From Mesorhizobium sp. B2-8-5 (GTDB taxonomy: Bacteria > Pseudomonadota > Alphaproteobacteria > Rhizobiales > Rhizobiaceae), in NCBI RefSeq assembly GCF_006440675.2, contig NZ_CP083951.1, positions 5,551,501 through 5,615,500 on the forward strand: DNA of 64,000 nt, given 5' to 3'. The notes under the pieces are model-generated. The model searched no databases, was not told the origin of the DNA, and saw only the letters and a program-made list of their open reading frames with translations. Numbering within the stretch: position 1 is the stretch's first letter; the number at the start of each line of letters is the position of its first letter. Of the stretch, positions 21,019-31,997 are shown in pieces. The position numbers and the translations under genes are program-made.

Positions 21019-23232
21019 TCAATCCGCGACGAATTCCAGCATGATCGTCGACAGCGGCGGCAAGAGCATCGTCGCCGATATGCCTCCCCCTTCCCCGCTC
21101 GCCTCGACCACGCCGCGATTGCCCATGCCGGAGCCGCCATAGACCTCGGCGTCGGTATTGATGATTTCGCGCCATTTTCCCGCCTTCGGCAGCGGCACGC
21201 GATAGTTCTCGCGCGGCACCGGCGTGAAATTGGAGATGACGGCGATCGAATTGCCATCCGGCGCGCTGCGCAGCCAGGCGAAGACCGAATTGTCGCGGTC
21301 GTCGACGATCAGCCAGGAGAAGCCCTCCGGCTCGCAATCGCGCGCATGCAGCGCCGGGCGCGAACGGTAGAGGTAGTTCAAATCCCGCACCGCCTGCCAG
21401 ACGCCGCGATGCGGCGCGAATTCGAGCAGGTCCCAGTCGAGCGCGCGTTCCTCGCTCCACTCGCGGCGCTGGGCGAATTCCTGGCCCATGAACAGGAGCT
21501 TCTTGCCGGGATAGCCCCACATGAAGGCGTAGTAGGCGCGCAGCGTGGCGAACTTCTGCCAGTCGTCGCCGGCCATCTTGTTGAGCAGCGTGCCTTTGCC
21601 GTGCACGACCTCGTCATGCGACAGCGGCAGGACGAAGTTTTCCGAGAAAGCGTAGACCAGGCCGAAGGTGATGTCGTTGTGATGGTGCTTGCGGAAGATC
21701 GGCTCCTTGGAGAGATACTCCAGCGTGTCGTGCATGAAGCCCATGTTCCATTTGAAGCCGAAGCCCAGGCCGCCTTCATGCACGGGACGCGACACTTTCG
21801 GCCATGAGGTCGATTCCTCGGCGATCGTCATCACGCCGGGGTGGTGGCCGTAAAGCTCCTTGTTCATCTTCTGCAGGAACGAGACGGCCTGCAGGTTCTC
21901 GCGCCCGCCCTTCTCGTTGGGGATCCACTCGCCGGCCTTGCGCGAATAATCGAGGTAGAGCATCGAGGCGACCGCGTCGACGCGCAGGCCGTCGACATGG
22001 TACTTCTCGGCCCAGAACAGCGCGTTGTTGACGAGGAACGACACCACCTCGCGGCGGCCGAAATTGTAGATGGCCGTGTTCCAGTCGGGATGGAAACCTT
22101 GGCGCGGATCGGCATGCTCGTAGAGCGCGGTGCCGTCGAACTTCACCAGCCCGTGCTCGTCGACAGGGAAATGCGCCGGCACCCAGTCGAGGATGACGCC
22201 GATGCCGGCGCGGTGCGCGCCGTCGACGAAGCGGGCGAAGCCGTCGGGGTCGCCGAAGCGAGCCGACGGCGCGTAAAGGCCGGTGGTCTGGTAGCCCCAG
22301 GACGGGTCGTAAGGGTGCTCCGAGATCGGCAGGAACTCGATATGGGTGAAGCCGGTGTCGACCACGTATGGGATGAGCCGCGCGGCCAGCTCGTCCCAGG
22401 ACAGGAACGTGCCGTCGTCGCGGCGCTGCCAGGAACCGGCATGGACCTCGTAGATCGAGATCGCCTCGCGCCTGGGATCGGCCTTGCGCCAGTAGCCGCG
22501 ATGCGCCTCGTCGCCCCACTGATGCGCGATCGGCGGCGCCGTCACCGAGGCGGTCGCCGGGCGCAGCTCCGACTCGAAGGCGAACGGATCGGCCTTGAGC
22601 GGCAGGCGCACGCCGTCGGGCGCGATGATCTCGAACTTGTAGGGCTGGCCCGCGCCGAGATCGGGAATGAACAATTCCCAGATGCCGGTGTCCTTGCGGT
22701 CGCGCATGGTGTGCCGGCGGCCGTCCCAATCGTTGAAGGCGCCGACCACGGAGACGCGCCTGGCATTGGGCGCCCAGACGGCGAAATGCACGCCGGTGGC
22801 GCCCTCGTGTTCGACGATGTGGGCGCCGAGCTTGTCGAAGAGCCTGAGATGCGAGCCTTCGGCCATGTAATAGTCGTCCATCGGACCGAGCACCGGACCG
22901 AAGGAATAGGGATCGGTCAGCCACCAGTCGCCGCCGGCATTGCTGGCGTGATAGCGCAGCGGCTGGCGCTTGCGGATCGAGACCTTGCCCTCGAAGAAGC
23001 CGGCATCGTCGCGGCGGGAGAGCTCGCCGACCTCCTTGCCGGTCAGCGTATAGGCGGTGACGAATTCGGCGTTGGGCACGAAGCAGCGGGCGACGAAGCC
23101 TTTGCCGGCTTCCTGCACGCCCAGGACCGAGAAAGGATCGCCATGCGTTCCGGCGACAATCGCCGCGACATCGCCGGCTGGCGCCAGTCCGTCCGGCCCG
23201 CTTGTCGCAGCGGTCGCGCGCGGCTTCCTCAT
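21019..23232 (-). CDS. glgB: 1,4-alpha-glucan branching enzyme GlgB
   Basis: GH13 branching enzyme of 737 residues that forms alpha-1,6 branches in glycogen. It has two N-terminal carbohydrate-binding beta domains (NDPFSVLG-like region near 30-40 and GVHFAVWAPNARRVSVVG near 145). A (beta/alpha)8 barrel follows, with GLRVDAVASM (nucleophile near 415), TIAEEST (acid/base near 467) and LPLSHDEVVHG. The full-length N-terminal extension places it with the long GlgB type. glgC starts 63 bases after its stop. A palindromic repeat lies between it and glgP. Confidence 0.96.
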   Translation of the reverse strand: MRKPRATAATSGPDGLAPAGDVAAIVAGTHGDPFSVLGVQEAGKGFVARCFVPNAEFVTAYTLTGKEVGELSRRDDAGFFEGKVSIRKRQPLRYHASNAGGDWWLTDPYSFGPVLGPMDDYYMAEGSHLRLFDKLGAHIVEHEGATGVHFAVWAPNARRVSVVGAFNDWDGRRHTMRDRKDTGIWELFIPDLGAGQPYKFEIIAPDGVRLPLKADPFAFESELRPATASVTAPPIAHQWGDEAHRGYWRKADPRREAISIYEVHAGSWQRRDDGTFLSWDELAARLIPYVVDTGFTHIEFLPISEHPYDPSWGYQTTGLYAPSARFGDPDGFARFVDGAHRAGIGVILDWVPAHFPVDEHGLVKFDGTALYEHADPRQGFHPDWNTAIYNFGRREVVSFLVNNALFWAEKYHVDGLRVDAVASMLYLDYSRKAGEWIPNEKGGRENLQAVSFLQKMNKELYGHHPGVMTIAEESTSWPKVSRPVHEGGLGFGFKWNMGFMHDTLEYLSKEPIFRKHHHNDITFGLVYAFSENFVLPLSHDEVVHGKGTLLNKMAGDDWQKFATLRAYYAFMWGYPGKKLLFMGQEFAQRREWSEERALDWDLLEFAPHRGVWQAVRDLNYLYRSRPALHARDCEPEGFSWLIVDDRDNSVFAWLRSAPDGNSIAVISNFTPVPRENYRVPLPKAGKWREIINTDAEVYGGSGMGNRGVVEASGEGGGISATMLLPPLSTIMLEFVAD

Positions 23233-23268
23233 CAGGCGGTGTTCCCTCCCCGGGAGTTATTTTGTTTT

Positions 23269-23317
23269 GTGCATGTCGCTGCCCCAAAACCGCTCCGCAC
23301 TTTTGGGCGACATGCAC
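23269..23317. repeat. Palindromic repeat (type B), glgP-glgB gap
   Basis: Single hairpin-forming unit: GTGCATGTCG with CGACATGCAC as outer arms and CCCAAAA with TTTTGGG as inner arms around the loop CCGCTCCGCAC. Same family as 4587, 46974 and the array at 55353. Confidence 0.85.
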
Positions 23318-23351
23318 GACACCACATTGTTCGTGATCTCATGCAATCATA

Positions 23352-25810
<2,459 letters not shown>

Positions 25811-25814
<4 letters not shown>

Positions 25815-25843
25815 TTCGCCTCTCGTTCAACTGGCGTGATCAT
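25811..25843 (-). CDS. Possible 10-codon leader peptide upstream of glgP
   Basis: A minimal ORF, MITPVEREAK, ends with a TGA that overlaps the glgP start codon (ATGA). GGGAGGA is upstream but about 15 bases from its ATG, which is long. If translated it would couple to glgP. Codon content gives no attenuation signal. It could be chance. Confidence 0.25.
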
Positions 25844-25870
25844 AACGGCTTGTATCGTTCCTCCCAGCCC

Positions 25871-25898
25871 ATCCTAGTGCATTGCAACATATACTCAA
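25871..25898 (-). promoter_or_regulatory. Candidate promoter of the glycogen operon
   Basis: On the minus strand TTGAGT, a 16-base spacer, then TAGGAT, about 60 bases upstream of the glgP start. The match to the sigma-70 consensus is moderate (4 of 6 in the -10). It is the best candidate seen in the 134-base gap after frcA. Confidence 0.35.
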
Positions 25899-25938
25899 TC
25901 GATTTAGACGGCTGGCCAATGGTCGTGTGCCGGAACAA

Positions 25939-25958
25939 GACGGCCCAATCAGGCCGTC
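25939..25958 (-). terminator. Hairpin at the end of frcA
   Basis: 7-bp perfect stem GACGGCC/GGCCGTC around a 6-base loop that contains the frcA stop codon. The sequence after it on the minus strand is CTTGTT, a weak T-tract. Likely marks the end of the frcBCA transcript, although a full intrinsic terminator is uncertain. Confidence 0.45.
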
Positions 25959-26746
25959 TCCAAAACTTCCGGCGGGGCCTTGGCGCCGGTCATGAAAGCG
26001 ACAGCGTCGGACATTGTATATTGCTTCGGATCGATGACGGCGAGGCGACGGCCCAAGCGATGTATATGGATGCGGTCGGCCACCTCGAAGACATGCGGCA
26101 TGTTGTGCGAGATGAGCACGATCGGCAGGCCGCGCTTCTTGACGTCCAGCATCAGCTCCAGCACGCGGCGGCTTTCCTTGACGCCGAGCGCCGCGGTCGG
26201 CTCGTCCATGATAACGACGCGGCTGCCGAAGGCTGCCGCGCGGGCGACAGCAACACCCTGGCGCTGGCCGCCAGACAGCGTTTCGACCGACTGGTTGATG
26301 TTCTGGATGGTCATCAGCCCAAGCTCGGACAATTTCTCGCGGGCGATGCGCGCCATGGCCGAGCGGTCGAGCCTCCTCAGCCATTGCCCGGCAAAACCCG
26401 GCTTGCGCAGCTCGCGGCCGAGGAACATGTTGTCGGCGATCGACAGCGCCGGCGACAGAGCCAGGTTCTGGTAGACGGTCTCGATGCCGGCCATGCGCGC
26501 CTCGATCGGCGAGCGGAAATGCACCGGCTGGCCGTTGAGCTCGATCGCGCCGGAGTCCGGGATAACCGCGCCGCACAGCGCCTTCACCAGCGTCGACTTG
26601 CCGGCGCCGTTGTCGCCGATGACGGCAAGGATCTCGCCCGGCATCAGGTCGAAATCGGCATTGTCGAGAGCGACCACCCTGCCGTAGCGCTTGTTGAGGC
26701 CTTTGGCCTGAAGAATGGGGACCTGATGAATCGACTGCGTGCTCAT
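25949..26746 (-). CDS. frcA: Fructose-type ABC transporter ATPase FrcA
   Basis: Single-domain sugar ABC ATPase of 265 residues. Walker A is GDNGAGKST (residues 44-52), signature LSGGQRQGVAVARA, Walker B VVIMDEPTAAL. Most sugar transporters of this class (RbsA, XylG) have two ATPase domains in one chain; the FrcA type has one and must act as a homodimer. The ATG at 26746 overlaps the frcC stop (ATGA). Substrate by analogy with Sinorhizobium FrcBCA (fructose, also mannose and ribose). Confidence 0.85.
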   Translation of the reverse strand: MSTQSIHQVPILQAKGLNKRYGRVVALDNADFDLMPGEILAVIGDNGAGKSTLVKALCGAVIPDSGAIELNGQPVHFRSPIEARMAGIETVYQNLALSPALSIADNMFLGRELRKPGFAGQWLRRLDRSAMARIAREKLSELGLMTIQNINQSVETLSGGQRQGVAVARAAAFGSRVVIMDEPTAALGVKESRRVLELMLDVKKRGLPIVLISHNMPHVFEVADRIHIHRLGRRLAVIDPKQYTMSDAVAFMTGAKAPPEVLETA

Positions 26747-27819
26747 GCCGAAATCTTCCTGATCCACTGATCGATGGTGACGGCGAGGATGATGAGGATG
26801 CCGACGGTGAACTCCTGCCAGAGCGAGTCGACGCCGGCGAGCGCCAGGCCATTGCGGAAGACGCCGACGATCAACGCGCCGAACAATGTCCCGACGATCG
26901 AGCCGCGCCCGCCGAACAGCGAGGTGCCGCCGATCACCACGGCGGTGATGGCATCGAGATTGGCGGTCTGGTTGCCGAGCGGGCTTGCGGCGCCGATGCG
27001 GCCGATAAGCGCCCAGGCGGCGACGGCGCAGATGAAGCCGGCCAGCGTGTAGACGGCAATGAACACGCCGCGGGTGTTGATGCCGGCGAGGCGTGCGGCT
27101 TCGTCGTCGTCACCGGTGGCGTAGACATGGCGGCCGAAGGCGGTGCGGTTCAACACATACCAGATGATCAGAGCCGTCAGGATCATGGCGATGGCGCCGT
27201 AGGTCAGCACCGCGCCGCCTCCCAACCTGATCGTGTGGCCCAGCCACTGCAGCAGCGGTCCCGCCGCCTCGATGTCCTGGGCGCGCACGGTCTCGGAATG
27301 CGAGACGTAGATGACCATCGCGCCGTAGACGCTCCAGGTGCCGAGCGTGACGATGAAGGGCGGCAGCTTGATCACCGCCACCAGCACGCCGTTGATCAGG
27401 CCGCAGACAAGACCCGTGAGCAGGCCCAGCACGAAACTCAATTCGACCGGCACGCCGTAGGTGACGGTCAGCCTGCCCATGACGATGGACGACAGCACCA
27501 TCATGGCGCCGACCGAAAGATCGATGCCGGCGGTCAGGATGACCAGCGTCTGGGCAATGCCCAGAAAGGCGATGATGGTGACCTGTTGCAGGACAAGCGA
27601 AAGATTGAACGGCGCAAAGAACCGTCCGCCCGCCGCAACCGAAAAGATCAGAATGCCGATGACCAGCACGATGAACGGGATGGCCGTAGGGTATTCGTGC
27701 AGGAAGCGCTGGATGCTCTTCAGCACCGAGCCCCGGTCTTCGTCGAAGCTCGCCACGGACTGATCGCTGCCGTGAAGGCCGCGCTCGGCCGAGACCGAGC
27801 CGGTTGCGTCGTCGCTCAT
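26743..27819 (-). CDS. frcC: Fructose-type ABC transporter permease FrcC
   Basis: Inner-membrane permease of 358 residues in the RbsC/FrcC family. About 45 polar residues precede the first helix (PTAIPFIVLVIGILIFSV). The family signatures ILTAGIDLSVGAMM and, near the C-terminus, VVIGGTSLFGGRGSIVGT are present. It forms a homodimeric channel served by FrcA and FrcB. The long hydrophilic N-terminus is a known feature of FrcC-like proteins. A strong hairpin separates it from frcB upstream; frcA overlaps its stop. Confidence 0.87.
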   Translation of the reverse strand: MSDDATGSVSAERGLHGSDQSVASFDEDRGSVLKSIQRFLHEYPTAIPFIVLVIGILIFSVAAGGRFFAPFNLSLVLQQVTIIAFLGIAQTLVILTAGIDLSVGAMMVLSSIVMGRLTVTYGVPVELSFVLGLLTGLVCGLINGVLVAVIKLPPFIVTLGTWSVYGAMVIYVSHSETVRAQDIEAAGPLLQWLGHTIRLGGGAVLTYGAIAMILTALIIWYVLNRTAFGRHVYATGDDDEAARLAGINTRGVFIAVYTLAGFICAVAAWALIGRIGAASPLGNQTANLDAITAVVIGGTSLFGGRGSIVGTLFGALIVGVFRNGLALAGVDSLWQEFTVGILIILAVTIDQWIRKISA

Positions 27820-27851
27820 CTTTATCCCCTCCCAGGATCCCGTGTTTCGGG

Positions 27852-27875
27852 AAAGGGCGGCCGGAGCCGCCCTTT
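27852..27875 (-). terminator. Intercistronic hairpin between frcB and frcC
   Basis: Perfect 10-bp stem AAAGGGCGGC/GCCGCCCTTT with loop CGGA (plus strand), 40 bases after the frcB stop. The stem ends in TTT on the minus strand. It probably works as a partial terminator or 3'-end stabiliser, so that the binding protein exceeds the permease. Confidence 0.65.
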
Positions 27876-27915
27876 CGGTGAGTTTAGTCCGTTGTTGCGG
27901 GTATTAGGAAGGGCA

Positions 27916-28944
27916 TCAGCCCCAGCAAAGTTCCGCGCCCTTCTTGCTGTCGATCGACTCGACGCCGTTGACGGGCTTGTCGGTGATCAGCGTGGCGCCC
28001 GTATCGAAGAACTCCTTGCCGGGGGTCGGCTTCGGCTTTTCGCCGGTCTTGGCGAACTTCTCGATCGCTTCCATGGCCATGGCGGCCATCTTCAGCGGGT
28101 ACTGCTGCGAGGTCGCGCCGATGACGCCGGCCGCGACGTTCTTGACGCCCGGGCAACCGCCGTCGATCGAAACCACAAGGACCGAGCCGTCATCCTTGCC
28201 GGCCGCCTTGAGCGCCTGGTAACCACCGGCCGCCGCCGGCTCGTTGATCGTGTACATCACGCTCACGTCCGGGCACTTCTGCAGCAGCGTTTCCATGGCG
28301 GTGCGGCCGCCATCCTCGGCGCCGCCGGTCATCTCATGGCCGCAGATGCGCGCGTCGTCCTCGTCGCCGTATTTCTTCGGATCCTTGATGTCGATGCCGA
28401 AGCCCTTCATGAAGCCCTGGTCGCGCAGATAGTCGACGGTCGGCTGGTTGGTGGCGAGATCGAGGAAGGCGATCTTGGCGCTGGAGGCCTTGTCGCCCAG
28501 CGTGCCCTTGGCCCACTCGCCGATCAGCTCGCCGGCCTTGAAATTGTCGGTTGCGAAAGTGGCGTCCGCCGCGTCGATCGGATCGAGCGGCGTGTCGAGC
28601 ACGATGACCAGCAGGCCGGCATCGCGCGCCTTCTTGATGGTCGGCACGATGGCGCTGGAATCGCTCGGCACGATGGCGAAGCCCTTGGCGCCGGCCGAGA
28701 TCAGGTTCTCGATGGCCGCGACCTGACTGTCATTGTCGCCGTCGAACTTACCGGCAAAGGTCTGCAGCGTGAGGCCGAGCTCCTTGGCTTTGGCCTGCGC
28801 GCCTTCGCGCATCTTGACGAAGAACGGGTTGCCCTCGGTCTTGGTGATCAGGCCGACGATGTCGGCGGCATACGAGGCCGTGGCCATCGCGCCGTAAAAG
28901 GCAAGACCGGCAACGGCCGCCTTCAGGATAGTCCATTTACGCAT
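27916..28944 (-). CDS. frcB: Fructose-type periplasmic sugar-binding protein FrcB
   Basis: Periplasmic binding protein of 342 residues (SBP_bac_4 / RbsB type). The signal peptide [20 protein letters not shown] ends near residue 26 (ATASYA|A). The mature part has the typical [20 protein letters not shown] start, [21 protein letters not shown] and [24 protein letters not shown] precedes the ATG at 28944; the longer upstream frame lacks a signal peptide. First gene of frcBCA. Its leader holds a hairpin at 28969. Specificity for fructose is inferred from the frcR/frcK neighbours. Confidence 0.87.
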   Translation of the reverse strand: MRKWTILKAAVAGLAFYGAMATASYAADIVGLITKTEGNPFFVKMREGAQAKAKELGLTLQTFAGKFDGDNDSQVAAIENLISAGAKGFAIVPSDSSAIVPTIKKARDAGLLVIVLDTPLDPIDAADATFATDNFKAGELIGEWAKGTLGDKASSAKIAFLDLATNQPTVDYLRDQGFMKGFGIDIKDPKKYGDEDDARICGHEMTGGAEDGGRTAMETLLQKCPDVSVMYTINEPAAAGGYQALKAAGKDDGSVLVVSIDGGCPGVKNVAAGVIGATSQQYPLKMAAMAMEAIEKFAKTGEKPKPTPGKEFFDTGATLITDKPVNGVESIDSKKGAELCWG

Positions 28945-28968
28945 GATTTCCTCCCAGTGAACCACTCC

Positions 28969-28988
28969 GGCGCCGGCCAACCGGCGCC
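28969..28988 (-). promoter_or_regulatory. Leader hairpin of frcB
   Basis: Perfect 8-bp GC stem GGCGCCGG/CCGGCGCC with loop CCAA, 24 bases upstream of the frcB start. It could protect or tune the mRNA. There is no T-run. Confidence 0.5.
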
Positions 28989-29055
28989 TGCGGAGCGCCC
29001 ACCGAAGTTCTCCCAGTGTGGGCGCGATGTCAAAGAGACACCAGTCCGTAACGGC

Positions 29056-29091
29056 TGTCAATAATTAAATCACTCTTATTTATTATTGACA
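29056..29091. promoter_or_regulatory. Candidate FrcR operator with divergent -35 elements
   Basis: Perfect 10-bp inverted repeat TGTCAATAAT (29056-29065) and ATTATTGACA (29082-29091), 16 bases apart, in an AT-rich island of an otherwise GC-rich region. Each arm carries TTGACA on the strand that points outwards, i.e. a consensus -35 for frcB on minus and frcR on plus. ROK repressors bind such AT-rich inverted repeats. Binding is inferred. Confidence 0.65.
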
Positions 29092-29154
29092 CTCTTGCGC
29101 TGTTCACTCATTCTGAACGAAAAGCATCGAGGGGAAACAGACGGGAGGAACAGG

Positions 29155-30378
29155 GTGGAGACCGGCATTGCGAGGCACGGTTCGCCCGAGGCTTTGGAAA
29201 GCCGGCTGCATCGCGGCACCAACCAGAGCGGCATGCGCGACCACAATGAGCGGCTCGTGCTGTCCCTGGTGCGCCAGCATGGCAGCCTGGCCAAATCCGA
29301 CATTGCGCGCATGACCGGGCTGTCTGCCCAGACAGTGTCGGTGATCATGCGCGAGCTCGAGGAAGACAAGTTGCTCGTGCGCCAGGCGCCGTTGCGCGGC
29401 AAGATCGGCCAACCTTCGATCCCGATGGCGCTCAATCCGGAAGGCGCCTTTTTCATCGGCCTCAAGATCGGCCGCCGCAGCGCCGAGCTCGTGCTGATCG
29501 ACTTCCTCGGCAATGTGCGCGCCATGCTGCAGCATTCCTACCGCTATCCCGCACCGCGCGAGACCGTCGAGTTCGTCACCGCCGGCATCAAGACGATGCG
29601 CGGCGCGCTGACGCCAGCTCAGGACAAGCGCATCGCCGGGCTCGGCATCGCCATGCCGTTCGAGCTATGGAACTGGGTCGACACGGCCGGCGCGCCGCGC
29701 GAGATCATGGACGAATGGCGCCATCGCGACATCCGCGCCGACATCCAGGGGCAGTGCGAGTTTCCCGTCTACCTGCAGAACGACGCGACGTCGGCCTGTG
29801 GCGCGGAGCTCGTCTTCGGGCGGGCCGGCGCGGCGCGCGATTTCGTCTATTTCTATATCGGCGCCTTCGCCGGCGGCGGCATCGTGCTCAACGGCCGCCT
29901 CTACAGCGGGCCGAAAGGCAACGCCGGCGCGCTGGGCTCGATGCCGGTGCCGGGGCCGGACGGCAAGCCGACGCAGCTCATCGACGTCGCCTCGATCGCG
30001 ATGCTGGAAAGGGCGCTCTCCGCCAAGGGCATCGACGGCTCCTATCTTTGGACCTCGCCTCAGGAATGGGGCGAGATCGGCGCCGATCTCGACGAGTGGA
30101 TCGCCAGCGCCTCGCGGGCGCTCGCCTATGCCATTGTCGCTGCCTCGTCGGTCATCGATTTCGAAGCGGCGGTCATCGATGGCTGGATGCCGCTCGACGT
30201 GCGGCGCCGGCTGGTCGATACCGTGACGGAAGCGATTGCCCGCATCGATGCCGAAGGACTGAAACTGCCTGTCGTGAGCGAGGGAACGGTCGGCATCCAC
30301 GCACGCGCCATGGGCGGTGCCAGCCTGCCGCTCTCCGAGCGCTTCCTGATCGGACCGAACACGTCCGGGGGCGCCTGA
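29155..30378 (+). CDS. frcR: ROK-family transcriptional regulator FrcR
   Basis: Regulator of 407 residues. The winged helix-turn-helix covers about residues 27-75 (RLVLSLVRQHGSLAKSDIAR, then SAQTVSVIMRELEEDKLL). The ROK sugar-kinase fold follows (GLKIGRRSAELVLIDFLGNV, the IGAFAGGGIVLNGRLY stretch, GNAGALGSM). The start is GTG at 29155 with GGGAGG 6 bases upstream. It is divergent from frcBCA and first in a tight plus-strand operon with the mutarotase and the kinase. It probably represses frcBCA until the sugar or sugar phosphate binds. Confidence 0.85.
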   Translation: METGIARHGSPEALESRLHRGTNQSGMRDHNERLVLSLVRQHGSLAKSDIARMTGLSAQTVSVIMRELEEDKLLVRQAPLRGKIGQPSIPMALNPEGAFFIGLKIGRRSAELVLIDFLGNVRAMLQHSYRYPAPRETVEFVTAGIKTMRGALTPAQDKRIAGLGIAMPFELWNWVDTAGAPREIMDEWRHRDIRADIQGQCEFPVYLQNDATSACGAELVFGRAGAARDFVYFYIGAFAGGGIVLNGRLYSGPKGNAGALGSMPVPGPDGKPTQLIDVASIAMLERALSAKGIDGSYLWTSPQEWGEIGADLDEWIASASRALAYAIVAASSVIDFEAAVIDGWMPLDVRRRLVDTVTEAIARIDAEGLKLPVVSEGTVGIHARAMGGASLPLSERFLIGPNTSGGA

Positions 30379-30379
30379 C

Positions 30380-30826
30380 ATGCTGATCGGCATCCCGTCG
30401 CTGCTCGGGCCCCAGTTCCTGGCGACGCTCAGGGCAATGGGCCATGGCGACGAGATCGCGATCGTCGACGGCAATTATCCGGCCGAGGAACAGGCGCGGC
30501 GGCTGATCCGCGCGGACGGCCACCACGTCATAGCCGTCCTCGACGCCGTGCTCAGCGTGCTGCCGGTGGACGAGGCGGTGCCGGAGGCTTTGTTCCGTGC
30601 CTCGGTGCAGGGCGACCCGGCGCTCGCCGACCCCGTGCATCGCGAGATGGAAGCGGTTTGCGCCACGCGCGCGCCGGGCCACAAGGTGGTTGCGCTGGCC
30701 GGGCCCGACTTCTATGCACGCGTCAAGGCCGCGCACGCCATCGTGGCGACCAGCGAACCCAGGCTCTTTGCCAACATCATCATCCGCAAGGGCGTGATCC
30801 ATCCGCCGGAGACCGAGACGACATGA
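30380..30826 (+). CDS. RbsD/FucU-family sugar mutarotase
   Basis: Protein of 148 residues in the RbsD/FucU family, which interconverts alpha and beta anomers (ribose pyranase, fucose mutarotase). The N-terminus LIGIPSLLGPQFLATLRAMG and HGDEIAIVDGNYPA, and the C-terminal IATSEPRLFANIIIRKGVI-like segment (VATSEPRLFANIIIRKGVI), match FucU. It starts 1 base after the frcR stop and overlaps frcK by ATGA. In this context it likely speeds conversion of the imported sugar to the anomer used by the kinase or transporter. Exact sugar unknown. Confidence 0.85.
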   Translation: MLIGIPSLLGPQFLATLRAMGHGDEIAIVDGNYPAEEQARRLIRADGHHVIAVLDAVLSVLPVDEAVPEALFRASVQGDPALADPVHREMEAVCATRAPGHKVVALAGPDFYARVKAAHAIVATSEPRLFANIIIRKGVIHPPETETT

Positions 30827-31746
30827 TCCTTTGCTGTGGCGAAGCCCTGATCGACATGCTGCCGCGCACCACAACGGAAGGCGAAGCGGCCTTCGCGCCC
30901 TATGTCGGCGGCGCGGTGTTCAACTCGGCGATCGCGCTCGGCCGGCTCGGCGCCCCGGCAGGCTTCTTTTCCGGCCTCTCCTCCGACCTGTTCGGCGGCC
31001 AATTCCGCGAGGCGCTCGGCGCCAGCAAGGTGAGCTCCACCTATGCGCACACCTCGCCGCGTCCAACCACGCTCGCCTTCGTACGGCTCACCAACGGCCA
31101 GGCGACCTACACTTTCTATGACGAGAACACCGCCGGGCGCATGCTGACCATCGAGGACCTGCCGAAGCTCGGGGCCGAGATCGAGGCGATGCTGTTCGGC
31201 GCCATCAGCCTGATCTCTGAGCCGGCGGGCTCGGCCTATGAGGAATTCATGCGACGCGAGCACCAAACCCGCGTCATGATGCTCGACCCCAACATCCGGC
31301 CGAACTTCATTCCGGACAAGGCCAAGCATCTCAGACGCATCCGCGAGATGATGGCGATGGCCGACATCGTGAAATTGTCGGACGAGGACCTGAAATGGTT
31401 CGACGAGGCCGGCTCGCACGAGGATGTGGTGCGCAACTGGCTGGAGCGTGGGCCGCAGCTGATCGTCGTCACTCATGGCAGCGAAGGCGCCGTCGGCTAC
31501 AGCAAGGCGCACAAGGTCACCGTCATGCCGCAGAAGGTGAAGGTCATCGATACGGTCGGCGCCGGCGACACGTTCAATGCCGGCATCCTGGCCTCCCTGC
31601 ACGAGCAGGGCCTGCTCACCAAGGCGGCGATCGGTAACCTTCCGGAAGAAGCGATCCGCAAGGCGCTGGAACTTGGCGCCAGCGCGGCGGCGGTAACGGT
31701 TTCGCGAGCCGGCGCCAACCCACCATGGCGGCACGAGATCGCCTGA
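30823..31746 (+). CDS. frcK: PfkB-family sugar kinase FrcK (fructokinase)
   Basis: Kinase of 307 residues. The N-terminal ILCCGEALIDMLPR is the fructokinase/PfkB start, the sugar-binding GGAVFNSAIALGRLG follows, and the C-terminal PfkB signature DTVGAGDTFNAG (near 243-254) holds the catalytic Asp. It would phosphorylate the imported sugar, most likely fructose to fructose-6-P. Last gene of the frcR operon, with overlapping start. The symbol follows the rhizobial frc locus; other PfkB substrates are possible. Confidence 0.85.
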   Translation: MILCCGEALIDMLPRTTTEGEAAFAPYVGGAVFNSAIALGRLGAPAGFFSGLSSDLFGGQFREALGASKVSSTYAHTSPRPTTLAFVRLTNGQATYTFYDENTAGRMLTIEDLPKLGAEIEAMLFGAISLISEPAGSAYEEFMRREHQTRVMMLDPNIRPNFIPDKAKHLRRIREMMAMADIVKLSDEDLKWFDEAGSHEDVVRNWLERGPQLIVVTHGSEGAVGYSKAHKVTVMPQKVKVIDTVGAGDTFNAGILASLHEQGLLTKAAIGNLPEEAIRKALELGASAAAVTVSRAGANPPWRHEIA

Positions 31747-31997
31747 TCCGGCGCGGGGACGGCCGTGAGCCCGCCCTTCGCGGCCGATCACTTTATGTTT
31801 CCCATCGGTGGAACGACGCGATAAGAGAGGCCGGAAAACGCCTCTCAAAGCTCGGATTTCCGGCTTTTTCAGGCATTGCGCCGGCAAAGTCGGTAACACG
31901 CCGCGACACATAAGCAATTTGCGCCGGCCGCCGCCGGCTTTCTCAGCCGGTTCAAGTCTGTTACCAGCGGGCCGGTTTTACAGGCATTGAGGCCGAC
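31747..31997. other. Intergenic region after frcK
   Basis: 251 bases without a credible gene. A 7-bp hairpin GAGAGGC/GCCTCTC lies at 31825-31846, with TTTTTC about 20 bases later (31867). It may end the frcR-frcK transcript. The promoter of the following aminotransferase must be here, but no clear -35/-10 pair stands out. Confidence 0.5.

Noticed and set aside
27127..29064. Plus-strand open frame of 645 codons opposite frcC and frcB
   Set aside because: Runs through two real genes and their intergenic hairpin; no recognisable protein feature.
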